64,000 nucleotides of DNA, taken from positions 381,799 through 445,798 of the forward strand of contig NZ_KI912151.1 in NCBI RefSeq assembly GCF_000517105.1. Direction: 5' to 3'. Position numbers and translations under genes: made by a program. This DNA comes from Fischerella sp. PCC 9605 (GTDB lineage: Bacteria > Cyanobacteriota > Cyanobacteriia > Cyanobacteriales > Nostocaceae). Each line of letters starts with the position of its first letter. Positions within the stretch are counted from its first letter, which is position 1. Positions 44,845 through 55,102 of the stretch are shown here, in pieces. A model generated the notes under the pieces. The model ran no database searches, was not told the DNA's origin, and was given only the letters and a program-made list of their open reading frames with translations.

Positions 44845-45393
44845 TTATCTAACAAAGCGCAAGCGTGCGTAACCAACTAATTGCCCACTAGTATCGCCTT
44901 CAGGAAAAGCTTTGACACTAAACAAATAATTTCCATCAGTTTGAGGATTCTCAAACGGACCGATATTGACAGTTACTATTTGACCAGGCTGAAGTGGACG
45001 CGCAAACACTACTGTGACTTCTTGTGACTTCGGATTGATCTTGATTTCTCTGAGAGGAACTTGTTGTCCGCGTTGGCGATTCACAAATGCCCCGATTCTG
45101 TCTTTGTTGTATTCAACCAGATTTCTGCCTCCTACTTGGAGAATTGTTACCCTTTCTAAGGGTGAGGCGTCTTTTGGTAGGCTGAGCGTGAAATAGTACA
45201 TTGTGTTGCGAGTGTCAACACTTTGTTCGCTAGCTTTGGCATCAAGTAAACGAAAAGTAGAACCAGCAGTGGAGGTTATGCTAACTTGAGATTCTTGTGC
45301 TTGTACAGACTCGCTTAAAACTCCCACAGAGCCTAACGAAACTGCTAGCGTGCCTGTGAGCAAACCGGCTTGTAACCACTTGAGAAGCTGCAT
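44845..45393 (-). CDS. DUF2808 domain protein, secreted
   Basis: From ATG 45393 the protein has 182 residues: signal peptide with cleavage after VQA, then the DUF2808 domain (FYYF-like MYYFTLSLPKDASPLERVTI and VFARPLQPGQIVTVNIGP). The family is found almost only in cyanobacteria and is exported; its function is not known. It is divergent from the porin gene. Two earlier in-frame ATGs make a longer start possible. Confidence 0.83.
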   Translation of the reverse strand: MQLLKWLQAGLLTGTLAVSLGSVGVLSESVQAQESQVSITSTAGSTFRLLDAKASEQSVDTRNTMYYFTLSLPKDASPLERVTILQVGGRNLVEYNKDRIGAFVNRQRGQQVPLREIKINPKSQEVTVVFARPLQPGQIVTVNIGPFENPQTDGNYLFSVKAFPEGDTSGQLVGYARLRFVR

Positions 45394-45776
45394 ATTATAG
45401 CCTTTCATGTACACAATTTATCTGTGACTGGTGTTGGCGATCGCTCGGAATCTGTTCCACTCAGATACCCACATTAATCACATGATATCTACTTGACCAA
45501 TCAAATGATTTATACAATGCCGGAAAAACTGCCTTTCCTTTAGGAAAAATGTTTCTTCTGATGAATAATGCTGTACTTACTTCCTGTTTCCGGGGATAAT
45601 GAGACGTAATGAGAGGCTACCTTCAGCATTGGCATTCTTTGCAACTATAGCTTGCCTAGACTAGCCATTGCTATAAATTTTCGCTTGTTTGCAAAAGAAA
45701 AAATTTTACTTTTTGACCGTTGATACTAAAAACGCTATTTATCAGCGATTTTTTTATTTAGGTGTGATGAGGAAGT

Positions 45777-47360
45777 ATGTCAAAAAGTTTTTGGAATTGC
45801 CTTCAAATTTGTTCAGCTATTTTGAGTCTCATTTTTATTCTCAGCAATAGCACTCTTGCCAATGAGGCTCCTGCAAGTGAGACAACTTCAAATCAACTAG
45901 TTCCTGCTCAGCCTAAGGGTAGCAAAGAACCCGACGAAAGGATGGCTCAGCTAACTTCCGTCTCTCAGCTTGCGGATGTACAGCCAACCGACTGGGCATT
46001 TCAAGCTTTGCAATCGCTGGTAGAGCGCTATGGTTGTATTGCTGGCTATCCCGATCGCACTTATAGAGGTGACAGAACTCTGACTCGCTACGAGTTTGCA
46101 GCTGGATTGAATGCCTGTCTAGAGCGCATCAATCAGTTGATTCAGGCAGCGACAGACAAAACCTTCACTGAAGAAGATATGAACATTTTGCAGCGATTGC
46201 AAAATGAGTTTGCAGCAGAATTAGTCAGTTTACAAAATCAGATAGACAATCTGGAGGTACGTACAGCCCAGTTGGAAGCGTCGCCTTCATTCTCTACAAC
46301 GAGCCTATTTAACGCAGAAGCGATAATTGCTGTGAGTGGATTTGGGGGCAGCGATGTCGATGATAATTTTATCCTGAGCAATCGCGCCACCTTAAACTTC
46401 GACACCAGTTTCATCGGGCAAGATCGTCTGAGAGTCGGCATAGAAGCAAGAAATACTCCCGATTTTGCTGATGTCACCGACACCAATATGTCTAAATTGA
46501 GCTTTGCAGGAGACAACGACAACAATTTTGAAATAAGTGCGCTTCTGTATGAGTTCAATCTCAGTCCGGAGGCGTTGGTTTACCTTGCAGCTGCGGGGGG
46601 TGGCTTCACTGGCTTTACTCCTTCACTCAATGCCCCCCTTAGCAGTAGCAGTATTGGTGCGGTTTCTAACTTTGGCGTTGAATCTCGGATTTACGGCCTG
46701 AATGGTGGCGGTACTGGGATTGGGTTTCAATATCTATTCGGTAGAGTAGCGAGGTTATCTGTAGGATATTTATCGGCAGAAGCTAACGATCCTGATGTGG
46801 GAATTGGCGGTGATGCTTATGGAGCGATCGCCCAATTAACCCTACAGCCAACGATAGATTTTGCTGCGGCTTTGACTTATGTTCATGCCTATAACGTCAG
46901 TCCAGGTGCTGGTGCTGGCAGCGCTAATGCCGAAAACCCCTTTGATGATGCTGCCACAAGCGTAAATGCTTATGGTTTAGAAACTTCTTATCGGATCAGC
47001 CCTTCTTTTAACCTTTCGGGTTGGTTAGGTTTAATAGACGCTCATGCTGAATCCGATCCAAATAAAGGCAGCGATGCGACTATTTTGACTTGGGCTGTAG
47101 GCTTAGCTTTTACTGACTTTTTAGGTCGAGGAGGCGACTTATTGGGGGTTATTTTTGGTCAACCACCGAAAGTGATTGCGAATGACATTGCCGGACGCGA
47201 AGATCCGGACACTTCTTTACATTTTGAAGCTTTCTATCGCTACCAAATTACAGACAGATTTTACATCACTCCTGGCTTTTTTGTAGTTACGAATCCGGAG
47301 CACAATACCGACAATGACACTATTTATGTAGGAACGCTCCGAACCACTTTTCTGTTCTAA
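45777..47360 (+). CDS. SLH-domain outer-membrane porin (SomA/iron-uptake type)
   Basis: The 527-residue precursor has a signal peptide (ICSAILSLIFILSNSTLA), one SLH domain (about 65-120: DVQPTDWAFQALQSLVERYGCIAGYPD and YEFAAGLNACLERI) that binds peptidoglycan-linked polymer, a short coiled coil (LVSLQNQIDNLEVRTAQLEA), and an OprB-like beta-barrel ending in TLRTTFLF, with the terminal Phe expected for outer-membrane proteins. Such porins mediate small-solute or iron uptake in cyanobacteria. GAGGAAG before the ATG is a good ribosome site. Confidence 0.9.
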   Translation: MSKSFWNCLQICSAILSLIFILSNSTLANEAPASETTSNQLVPAQPKGSKEPDERMAQLTSVSQLADVQPTDWAFQALQSLVERYGCIAGYPDRTYRGDRTLTRYEFAAGLNACLERINQLIQAATDKTFTEEDMNILQRLQNEFAAELVSLQNQIDNLEVRTAQLEASPSFSTTSLFNAEAIIAVSGFGGSDVDDNFILSNRATLNFDTSFIGQDRLRVGIEARNTPDFADVTDTNMSKLSFAGDNDNNFEISALLYEFNLSPEALVYLAAAGGGFTGFTPSLNAPLSSSSIGAVSNFGVESRIYGLNGGGTGIGFQYLFGRVARLSVGYLSAEANDPDVGIGGDAYGAIAQLTLQPTIDFAAALTYVHAYNVSPGAGAGSANAENPFDDAATSVNAYGLETSYRISPSFNLSGWLGLIDAHAESDPNKGSDATILTWAVGLAFTDFLGRGGDLLGVIFGQPPKVIANDIAGREDPDTSLHFEAFYRYQITDRFYITPGFFVVTNPEHNTDNDTIYVGTLRTTFLF

Positions 47361-47550
47361 GCTCGATTTTATCTATTTACCCAACATCACTCATATTTGA
47401 TATCGTGTCCGTTTAATTAGTTTATATTCGACTGTGAGTGCGGCTAGTAGGTTTGCTTCCCATTAGCAATTACCAATCACCTATTAGCGACACGGGCGGA
47501 TAATATAAGTGTTCAAGCAGACATAATATTATAGGTAGACGCCCACGTAA

Positions 47551-47576
47551 TTTCATCACACAACAAAGTGATGAAA
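47551..47576. terminator. Possible terminator between convergent genes
   Basis: TTTCATCAC (47551-47559) pairs with GTGATGAAA (47568-47576). Only a short T-rich stretch follows on the plus strand, so its use as a terminator of the porin gene is uncertain. The rest of 47361-47678 shows nothing. Confidence 0.35.
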
Positions 47577-47678
47577 ATTTCTATCTGTTCTGCCTCCTGC
47601 ACTCTTCCTTATTTTCCTAGAGGCGCGATCTTTACTTGCCAAAGCCTGATTTTTACCTTTTGTCCAGCGCGGTTTCTG

Positions 47679-48458
47679 CTACTTTGGAGCGTTTGGTTGG
47701 CGATTAGTGCGGAAAGTCACATTCACACCTTCATTGGATTGCTCTAGAACTAACAGAGGAGTAGGCTTAGCTTTTTGATCCCAATGCATATAGGCAATCC
47801 GCCCTTGAATCGTAGGTTGCCAATTATCCTCATCGTCTGCGGGACTAAGGTAAGTTTCAATACAATCTATAATCTGGCTAATCGTGGCTGAAGTCGCCTG
47901 TGTCGGTAACTTCATTAACCGGATTTGAATGCGAAATAACACTCGCTTGGTAATGTTAGGCGGATTGCCAGTCTCATGTTCGACATCGAATATTTCATCT
48001 ACCTGTCGCCCGGCATTACTAGCAATTCCCACTACTCCTTGTTGGGCTTGATTGGGACGCAGTGCTTGAGAAATTTTATCTTTAACCTTAATTTTAACTT
48101 GATTAACTATGGCAAAATGAAAAACTTCCTCTGACATTCGCATTCGCAGATAATCCAGGTTAAATTCCCGTGAGTTAATCAAGTCGGGGTTAGTTTCCAT
48201 TTTGCGAATCGTGTCTAAGGCGAGTTTAAACTTTTTATCTAGTTCTCGTGTCCGAAATTTTTCAAACTTGAGTTTTTTCTGTAGCTGATTCAGCTGGATT
48301 TTGCCATAGACAATTAAAGCAATCACAGCTAAAGCTAATCCTCCACTGGTTGCCACCAACAACAATGGCGGTGCTTGCGGTTCGCTAGCGGGAACTTGTT
48401 GAGATACCTTTTTAGTTTTTGTCCCAGCCGATTGGGTAATAAACATTGAAGTTGACAT
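47679..48458 (-). CDS. Hypothetical membrane-anchored protein
   Basis: From ATG 48458 the product has 259 residues: one membrane helix (LLLVATSGGLALAVIALIVYG) near residue 40, a charged coiled-coil-like stretch (LNQLQKKLKFEKFRTRELDKK), and a C-terminal domain with NREFNLDYLRMRMSEEVFHF-like and DNWQPTIQGRIAYMHWDQ segments. I know of no function. The C-terminal domain is likely cytoplasmic. Confidence 0.72.
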   Translation of the reverse strand: MSTSMFITQSAGTKTKKVSQQVPASEPQAPPLLLVATSGGLALAVIALIVYGKIQLNQLQKKLKFEKFRTRELDKKFKLALDTIRKMETNPDLINSREFNLDYLRMRMSEEVFHFAIVNQVKIKVKDKISQALRPNQAQQGVVGIASNAGRQVDEIFDVEHETGNPPNITKRVLFRIQIRLMKLPTQATSATISQIIDCIETYLSPADDEDNWQPTIQGRIAYMHWDQKAKPTPLLVLEQSNEGVNVTFRTNRQPNAPK

Positions 48459-48641
48459 AGTGAGCAAATGGAAAACTTGACTCCTGATGTATAGGATGCC
48501 CAAATCCTGGATGTCATTTTGCGGTATTGGTGATATTTTTGATTGGGGAAAGGGCAAAGGGTAAGGGTGAAAGGGAATATAAATGCCTTTTCCCTTTCCC
48601 CTTTAACCTTTACCCCTGCCTCTACACACCCACCCCCTCGT

Positions 48642-49427
48642 ATGCCCAAACTCCTGCCTCTATCTCAGATTCAAGCTGGCGATCGCTTTGGCAATATTCG
48701 TCTGATTGCTACAGATATGGATGGAACTTTGACTGTGGCAGGCAAGTTTACTAGCCAACTGTTGCAAGCTTTTGAAGATTTAGCAACTGCTGGTATAAAG
48801 GTGCTGATTGTGACTGGACGGAGTGCGGGATGGGTAAGTGGAATCGCAAGTTACCTACCGATCGTTGGGGCGATCGCCGAAAATGGTGGTTTATTCTATC
48901 ACTACAATAGTGAGAAATCAGTAGCCTTAACGCCCATTGCTAATATCGTTAACCATCGCCAACAACTAGCTGTATTTTTTGAGCAATTACGCCGAAAATT
49001 TCCCCATCTCCAAGAATCAACTGACAATCGCTTTCGGATCACCGACTGGACTTTTGATGTTACCGGATTGAGTACAAATGAGATCCAAACCCTAGCAAAT
49101 CTCTGTCAGCAAATGGGTTGGGGATTTACTTACAGTAGCGTGCAGTGTCACATCAAACCTTTGCAGCAAGATAAGGCAGTTGGGTTATTGCAGGTATTGC
49201 AGAAATACTTTCCCCGCTACGCCCCACAGGAAGTTGTTACTGTTGGTGATAGTCCTAATGATGAAAGTTTATTTGATGAGAGTTGTTTTCCTATGTCTGT
49301 TGGTGTAGCGAACGTGTTGGAGTATGCACAAAGGTTGCACCATCAGCCTGTTTATGTGACAGCTGCTGCGGAAGGGGAAGGATTTTGCGAACTGGCGCGA
49401 TTGCTTGTAGAGGCAAGTTTGAAATGA
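48642..49427 (+). CDS. HAD-family phosphatase (Cof/SPP-like)
   Basis: A type IIB HAD hydrolase of 261 residues. Motif I DMDGT (nucleophile Asp and acid Asp), motif II VTGRS, motif III Lys of IKPLQQDKAVGL, and motif IV VGDSPNDESLFD are complete. The arrangement resembles sugar-phosphate phosphatases such as mannosyl-3-phosphoglycerate or sucrose phosphatase; the substrate is not fixed. The upstream open frame (to 48543) is repeat sequence. Confidence 0.88.
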   Translation: MPKLLPLSQIQAGDRFGNIRLIATDMDGTLTVAGKFTSQLLQAFEDLATAGIKVLIVTGRSAGWVSGIASYLPIVGAIAENGGLFYHYNSEKSVALTPIANIVNHRQQLAVFFEQLRRKFPHLQESTDNRFRITDWTFDVTGLSTNEIQTLANLCQQMGWGFTYSSVQCHIKPLQQDKAVGLLQVLQKYFPRYAPQEVVTVGDSPNDESLFDESCFPMSVGVANVLEYAQRLHHQPVYVTAAAEGEGFCELARLLVEASLK

Positions 49428-49454
49428 GATCGCTTTTTAGCAAACGAATTGGGA

Positions 49455-49545
49455 AGGAGGACAAGGAGAGATGGGGGGATGGGGGGATGGGGAAAGTCCA
49501 GTTTTATATACTCTCCCACTCCCCCTTTCCCCCTCTCCCTTATTG
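49455..49545. repeat. GGGGGATG and CCCCCTCTCCC repeats
   Basis: GGGGGGATGGGGGGATGGGG is followed by complementary CTCCCACTCCCCCTTTCCCCC. Intergenic copies of the motif types found in coding insertions. Confidence 0.7.
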
Positions 49546-49577
49546 AGGCATTCAGCTTGATATTTGCATTGGCAATA

Positions 49578-50387
49578 TTAAACTTTAGCTTTTTGCGACT
49601 GTGTTAGCTTTCTCTTCATCAGCCAGCCCATACCAGCAGCAAGGGCTGTGCCGCTCATGGTTAGGGGTTCGGGAACGGGTTCACTGCGACTCGCCACAAT
49701 TGTAGGAAATTGATCTGCTGCCCCTGCTGGGCCTTTTGCAACGATGAGTTCGGAAGGAACCCCTGTAGAACTGGCTAAGAAATCTTGACCACCACTCGAT
49801 GTCCAAGGGTTGGGTAGTCCTGCGGTGACTGGATGAGTGGATTGGACAATGTTAAATGGTTGTGTAATATTGTTACCTAAACCTGTAAATGTCCCTGGTA
49901 CTAGCTCCAATGACTGACCGCTAAAACCTGATGTGTTTTGACTTAAGGCAAATCCAGCTCCATTGAATTCTCCTATGAAACCTTTGCCGTTCTTCGTTGC
50001 AAAAGATAAAGAGTTCAAAAGTGCTTTGTTAGCTAATGGGTCTTCTCCTTGTGGTGCACCCGCTCCGATTTTGTCTGCCAAGTCAGTCATAAATAGCACG
50101 ACATTTCCGGTAACGAAGGATTTGACGTTGGCAGCAGCAGGAGCAGAAAGACCAGTGCCAAATGACGCACCATCGCGTGTGTAAATAAAAGCATCGAAGG
50201 CATCTAGGAATCCTGCGGTTGCTAATTGGGCATCAGTAACGAGTGTGGCACTGAATCCTGATTGAGTGTTTACAAAGTCGTCTATCGAATTGTCGCCAAA
50301 AACAGCAACGCTAAATGCTAAGGAGGATTGAGCTGTACCCAAAACTACAGAAAAAACACTCAAAAAAAGCATCCCTATACGACGCAT
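49578..50387 (-). CDS. PEP-CTERM sorted extracellular protein
   Basis: A signal peptide (LFLSVFSVVLGTAQSSLA) starts the 269-residue protein, and the C-terminus has VPEPLTMSGTALAAGMGWLMKRK, the PEP-CTERM sorting signal (Pro-Glu-Pro, hydrophobic helix, basic end) processed by exosortase. The middle region (DAFDAFIYTRDGASFGTGL) resembles surface-type proteins of no known activity. Likely exported and attached to the cell exterior. Confidence 0.88.
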   Translation of the reverse strand: MRRIGMLFLSVFSVVLGTAQSSLAFSVAVFGDNSIDDFVNTQSGFSATLVTDAQLATAGFLDAFDAFIYTRDGASFGTGLSAPAAANVKSFVTGNVVLFMTDLADKIGAGAPQGEDPLANKALLNSLSFATKNGKGFIGEFNGAGFALSQNTSGFSGQSLELVPGTFTGLGNNITQPFNIVQSTHPVTAGLPNPWTSSGGQDFLASSTGVPSELIVAKGPAGAADQFPTIVASRSEPVPEPLTMSGTALAAGMGWLMKRKLTQSQKAKV

Positions 50388-50839
50388 GTATTTTTCTCCT
50401 ACACTTCAAAAAGCTCAAGGTTTACTGCAAAAACACTTAGTCAGCACGATCGCAAATTATGTATGCGATCGCCCGTTTCATAATCAAGGATCTGCCTCAA
50501 GCACTCAAAAATTTATCTTGTATTAGGCCTACCTTGAAGAAATGATTGGTCTTTAGGACGCAGTTGAACAATAGTGGATAATAGCTCCCACTACGGGTGA
50601 ATAAGTCAAGATTCGTCAATATATTTGGTAGAAGCGACTCTAGCAAAAAACGTCAGCGATCTTAAAATCAATACAACGAATACTGCTAGAGATGACTCAA
50701 GCTTGCCAATTGATTTTCCTTGTCAATTAGCTATAAGTATTTGCCCTGTTTATTATAATATAGGTGCTATCACTGTAATCAACTATGGGTAAAAATAAAA
50801 ACTTAAATACTTGGTTTACATAAAAAATATATTATTTGC

Positions 50840-50889
50840 TTGACTTTAGTGACATACTCCTACACTGTATGCGTCAGCATCAGTGTAGG
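50840..50889 (-). mobile_element. Right end of the IS200/IS605-type element: bulged hairpin and TCAA
   Basis: CCTACACTG (50859-50867) pairs with CAGTGTAGG (50881-50889), and inside it ATGC/GCAT pair, leaving one unpaired T (50868) in the stem. A bulged T in the subterminal hairpin is what IS608 TnpA recognises. On the minus strand TCAA (50843-50840) lies 15 bases beyond the hairpin foot, where the cleavage site is expected. Confidence 0.65.
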
Positions 50890-51520
50890 CTTCTCAGTGA
50901 CTCCTGCTACTGCATCGGACGTTACCTGAGCTTTATTGACGGAATGCCCTACCGCCAAATATTTGATATTGATTGCTGCATTGTGGTCACGTAAGAGCGT
51001 CAGCCCACACTCAGGACAGACGTGAAGCCTGTCCAAGAGGGTTTTCGGAACTTTTGCACCGCATCTAGAGCAGCTCTGACTTGTGCCGTTTGGATTCACC
51101 GCAATGGCAAGCAATCCGGCTCTTTCAGCCTTGATTGAAAGAATTTGCAGGAATTGACCCCATCCAGCGTCATGTGTCGATTTTGCCAGTCTCGTTCTAG
51201 CAATCCCTTTGATGTTCAGCTTTTCATGTGCAACGTGCTTGCCTTGAGATAAAAGCTTATTAGCGGTTTTGTAGTGAAAGTCTTTCCGTTGATTTGAGAC
51301 TTTCAGGTGTGCCTTAGACACTCGTTTAATCGCGCTCCGTCGGCGTAAGGAGCCTCTGTGTTTACGAGACAGTGAACGCTGCAACCGTTTCAGGCGTTTC
51401 TCTGCTTTCCGATAGTGCTGCGGAATTTTCACCCCTGCACCCGCATCTGTTACCAGAAACGACTTCAAGCCCATATCAATCCCGACGGTATTTTCCATAT
51501 CTGGCGCGTCAGGCGTAAGA
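50860..51520 (-). pseudogene. tnpB: TnpB (IS200/IS605 accessory nuclease), N-terminally truncated
   Basis: TnpB is an RNA-guided nuclease and the ancestor of Cas12. The visible part has the complete RuvC catalytic set: GIDMG (RuvC-I Asp), HEKLN (RuvC-II Glu), a four-Cys zinc ribbon (CSRCGAKVP and CPECG), and LRDHNAAINI (RuvC-III Asp). Recognisable TnpB homology begins near MENTVGID (51498); the N-terminal ~180-200 residues of a normal TnpB are missing. At that point the sequence passes into the sulP gene on the other strand, so this is a remnant. Any guide RNA would overlap its 3' end near the right-end hairpin. Confidence 0.8.
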
Positions 51521-51538
51521 ACAGGTGTTGGCGTTGCT

Positions 51539-52045
51539 GTGGCAGTGAGCTTATCTGTCATAGATTTGTTTGCTCGGATGGCGCGACCGCACGATGCAGT
51601 TTTGGGAGAGGTGCCAGGGTTGCCGGGATTGCACGACATTGAAGACTGGGAGGAAGACTGGGAGGGAGCTAAAACTATTCCAGGATTGGTGATTTATCGG
51701 TATGATGCTCCTCTTTGCTTTGCCAATGTAGAAAACTTCAAGCGACGGGTATTAGAGGCGATTGAGGCAGAAGCAACTCCCGTGGAGTGGTTTGTGCTGA
51801 ACACAGAAGCGATCGTCGAAGTTGACATTACTGCGATCGACACATTGGCAGAATTGCAAAGCGAACTAGCCGCTAGAGGCATTACCTTTACGATGGCGCG
51901 TGTGAAACAAGATCTCTACAGACAACTGAAGCAATCGGGGCTTTTACAGAAGATGGGATCTGAACACGTTTATTTCACACTCCATACAGCGATCGCAGGG
52001 TTTGAAGCCCGCGATCGCCCCTCCAGCAGTGATAATGCTAAGTAG
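51539..52045 (+). pseudogene. SulP-family anion transporter, C-terminal STAS fragment
   Basis: The sequence starts with VAVSLSVIDLFARMARPHDAVLG, typical of the last membrane helix and linker of SulP transporters, and continues through a complete STAS domain (GLVIYRYDAPLCFANVENFKRR, VDITAIDTLAELQ). The roughly 400-residue membrane part that should precede it is missing; TnpB sequence takes its place. A GTG at 51539 could start an STAS-only protein, but no ribosome site is evident. Most likely the product of a deletion next to the insertion element. Confidence 0.8.
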
Positions 52046-52108
52046 GATCTCAGAACTTACTTGAGGTAAAGTTGTGCGTGCCGTTTAAAAATACAAGGAG
52101 CAACATCT

Positions 52109-53011
52109 ATGCCATCGCTGAAAGGTAAGGTTGCTGTGGTTGCTGGTGCAACTCGTGGAGCAGGACGTGGCATTGCTTGTATGCTGGGTGAAGCTGGGGC
52201 AACTGTGTATTGTACAGGTCGCAGCACCCGAGCAATGCGATCGCATGGCAGAAAGTCCGATTCTCCCTTCGATTTGGAGCACAGACCGGAGACCATTGAA
52301 CAGACAGCCGAATTAGTAGATAGATACGGTGGAGTTGGCATTTCAGTACGTGTCGATCATACGGTTGAGGAGCAGGTCAAGGTGCTCTTTGCACAGGTTA
52401 CGGCAGAACAGGGGCGGCTCGATATCCTTGTAAACGATGTCTGGGGGGGCGACGAATTAACGGAGTGGGGCAAACCGTTCTGGAAACTCTCGCTTTCCCA
52501 AGGGTGGCTGATGCAGGAACGAGCAGTCCGCTCACACATCATTACTAGTCGCTATGCGGTTCCTCTCATGATTGAACGCAGACAGGGACTGATCGTCGAG
52601 ATTACAGATGGGGACAACGATCGCTACCGTGGCAATCTCTTCTATGACCTTGCGAAGTTGTCGGTCATCCGGCTTGCCTATGCAATGGCTGAAGAACTCC
52701 GTTCACACAATGTTACCGCCCTTGCAGTGACGCCGGGGTTTCTGCGATCTGAAGCAATGCTAGAGCATTTTGGCGTGACTGAGAGCAATTGGCAAGATGG
52801 AGCCAAGCGCGATCCGCACTTCATCGCCTCAGAGACCCCCTTTTATATTGGACGGGCGATCGCAGCACTGTCTGCTGACTCAAACATTATGCAAAAGTCA
52901 GGTCGGGTGTTTAGTTCGTGGGATTTGGCACAGGAGTATGGATTCACCGATATTGATGGCCGACAGCCTAACTGGGGGAAATACTTCGCGGAAAATGTTG
53001 CGATCGAATAA
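52109..53011 (+). CDS. Short-chain dehydrogenase/reductase
   Basis: A 300-residue SDR. Cofactor motif GATRGAGRGIA, NAG-equivalent NDVWGG, and Tyr-x-x-x-Lys in FYDLAKLSV are present; the catalytic Ser position reads VEITDGD, so Thr may replace it. The C-terminus is longer than in classical SDRs (RVFSSWDLAQEYGFTDIDGRQP), as in the DHRS1-like group. AAGGAG lies 10 bases before the ATG. Substrate unknown. Confidence 0.85.
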   Translation: MPSLKGKVAVVAGATRGAGRGIACMLGEAGATVYCTGRSTRAMRSHGRKSDSPFDLEHRPETIEQTAELVDRYGGVGISVRVDHTVEEQVKVLFAQVTAEQGRLDILVNDVWGGDELTEWGKPFWKLSLSQGWLMQERAVRSHIITSRYAVPLMIERRQGLIVEITDGDNDRYRGNLFYDLAKLSVIRLAYAMAEELRSHNVTALAVTPGFLRSEAMLEHFGVTESNWQDGAKRDPHFIASETPFYIGRAIAALSADSNIMQKSGRVFSSWDLAQEYGFTDIDGRQPNWGKYFAENVAIE

Positions 53012-53085
53012 GCAAAATCAAAAAGCGATCGCCCCTGAAAAAGCGATCGCTCGATTTTCGACATAATGTATAGAGGTCAACAAGG

Positions 53086-54771
53086 TTACTTGACAATTCC
53101 CAAAACGGGCGCTACTTCAGGCTCTGCAATTGTTGGAGCCAAGAATCCCTTAGCATAAATCTGGGGATTCGTTTGTGCGATTTGAATGTAGGATTGGCGA
53201 ACCTGAGCATTCACCGCAACAGTTTTCACGTCATACATCTGCGTAGCCAGCTTGGGATAGAACCCAATACCAACGATCGGCAGCAGAAAACAGGCAGCAA
53301 TAAACAACTCACGTGGTTTGGCATCGCTATAGACTGCCTCGGTAGGCAGGAGACAGTCCGTACCAAAGCAAACCGTTCCCTCATCCTCCTGATTTTCCAA
53401 GCCTGCATTGTTAATGTCACACGTAGGTGCTATACCAGAACCGTAAAATACCTGTCGCAACATCGAGAGCAGATAAATCGGCGTGAGGATGACTCCCACT
53501 GCGGCTAAGAAGACTGTCACGGTGCAGAAAGATGAACTGTAGATATCACTGGTCGTCACGCCAACGAAGACCGAGAGTTCGCTGACAAAGCCACTCATAC
53601 CGGGGAGAGCCAGTGACGCCATTGCACCTGCCGTAAACAGGGCAAACACTTTGGGCATCGCCTGACCAACACCGCCCATATTGTCCATTGCCATCGTGTG
53701 AGTGCGATCGTAAGTTACGCCTGCGAGGAAGAACAGTACCGCTGCGATTAAACCGTGCGATATCATTTGCAACATCGCACCGCTGACTCCCAAGTCGGTA
53801 AAAGACGCAATACCCAGCAATACGAAACCCATGTGGGAAACTGACGAATATGCTAGGCGACGCTTCATGTTGGATTGGGCAAAGGAGTTCAACGCACCAT
53901 AGATAATGTTGACAACGCCCAGAATGGCTAGAACCGGTGCAAAGTAAATGTGTGCATCCGAGAGCATCTCTAGATTCAGGCGAATTAGTCCGTATCCGCC
54001 CATCTTCAACAGCACACCAGCCAAAATCATCGACACGGGAGCAGAAGCCTCACCATGTGCGTCAGGTAGCCAGGTGTGCAGAGGGAAAATAGCCAGCTTG
54101 ACGCCAAACGCAATCAGCAATCCTGCATAAAGTGGCAGTTCTAGCGCTAGGGGGAAGTTCTTCATGCTGAGCGCGGCGATATCGAAGGTCATGTTGTCGC
54201 CGTAGAGAGCCATTGCCAGCCCTGCCACCAGAATAAATATAGAAGCAGCTGCGGTATATAATAAGAATTTAGTTGCTGCGTAGCGACGCTTTTGCCCGCC
54301 CCAAATGGATACAAGCAAGTAGACGGGAACCAATTCTAGCTCCCACATAATGAAAAACAGCAGCAAGTCTTGGGCTACGAACACCCCTATCTGTGCAGAA
54401 TAAAGCACCAGCATCAGAAAATAGAACAGTCGAGGCTTGATATTAACTTGCCAAGCTGCAAATATCGAAAGTGTCGTTACCAATCCTGCTAGAAGCACGA
54501 GCGGGGCTGATAGTCCATCGACTGAAACTGCCCAGCTAAAACCTAACTGAGGTATCCAGGCATATTTCTCCGCGAGTTGAAAAGTAGCGCTACTCGCATC
54601 GTAATGCTTCCAAAAGGCATAGCACATCAAGACAAAATCCGCGATTCCTACGCCTAGGGCATACCACCGCAGGCGCTTACCATCTTTATCGGGCAGTACG
54701 GGGATGAGCAGGGCTGCAACGAGTGGCAGCACCACGATCGCGGTGAGCCAGGGAAATTGATCTACTCTCAT
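53086..54771 (-). CDS. ndhD: NAD(P)H-quinone oxidoreductase subunit 4 (NdhD)
   Basis: An antiporter-like membrane subunit of the cyanobacterial NDH-1 complex, which takes electrons from ferredoxin and pumps protons at the thylakoid. About 14 membrane helices in 561 residues, with [40 protein letters not shown] and the Lys/Glu residues of the proton path. The extra Cys-containing loop ([19 protein letters not shown]) before the final helices fits the NdhD1/NdhD2 type. Start is ATG 54771. NdhF is not adjacent. Confidence 0.93.
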   Translation of the reverse strand: MRVDQFPWLTAIVVLPLVAALLIPVLPDKDGKRLRWYALGVGIADFVLMCYAFWKHYDASSATFQLAEKYAWIPQLGFSWAVSVDGLSAPLVLLAGLVTTLSIFAAWQVNIKPRLFYFLMLVLYSAQIGVFVAQDLLLFFIMWELELVPVYLLVSIWGGQKRRYAATKFLLYTAAASIFILVAGLAMALYGDNMTFDIAALSMKNFPLALELPLYAGLLIAFGVKLAIFPLHTWLPDAHGEASAPVSMILAGVLLKMGGYGLIRLNLEMLSDAHIYFAPVLAILGVVNIIYGALNSFAQSNMKRRLAYSSVSHMGFVLLGIASFTDLGVSGAMLQMISHGLIAAVLFFLAGVTYDRTHTMAMDNMGGVGQAMPKVFALFTAGAMASLALPGMSGFVSELSVFVGVTTSDIYSSSFCTVTVFLAAVGVILTPIYLLSMLRQVFYGSGIAPTCDINNAGLENQEDEGTVCFGTDCLLPTEAVYSDAKPRELFIAACFLLPIVGIGFYPKLATQMYDVKTVAVNAQVRQSYIQIAQTNPQIYAKGFLAPTIAEPEVAPVLGIVK

Positions 54772-54948
54772 AATGCTGAGCAAAAATACTTATTTGTTCA
54801 TAAAGTCATTCTACTAAACTTTGTAAACATTTATGAATAAGTCTTTACCCCAGCTGGCCATATAGGTATATCTATATTGCAGAGATGGTTATATCAATCC
54901 TGCACATCAAATGAAAACATAGTGGGCGATCGCATAAAAGTATAAGCA

Positions 54949-55095
54949 AGTAGCGGTAATGTATTCGCGGATTTAGGTCTAGCTAACTCTAATGAAATGC
55001 TTCTAAATCCCGCTCACAAGCTCGAACACGAGTTTTTACTACATGAGGTTGGGATGCTGGGCGATCGCACACCAGCAAACTCAATCGAGCTGTGA
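54949..55095 (+). pseudogene. Remnant of a HigA-type (XRE) antitoxin
   Basis: The codons from 54949 read SSGNVFADLGLANSNEML, closely resembling the N-terminal signature of XRE-family antitoxins (GNVFADLGxxNxxE). An in-frame stop lies just before it and the following residues do not continue the family pattern. It is probably a decayed gene; no matching toxin is seen. Confidence 0.4.
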
Positions 55096-55102
55096 TGCAT
55101 CC

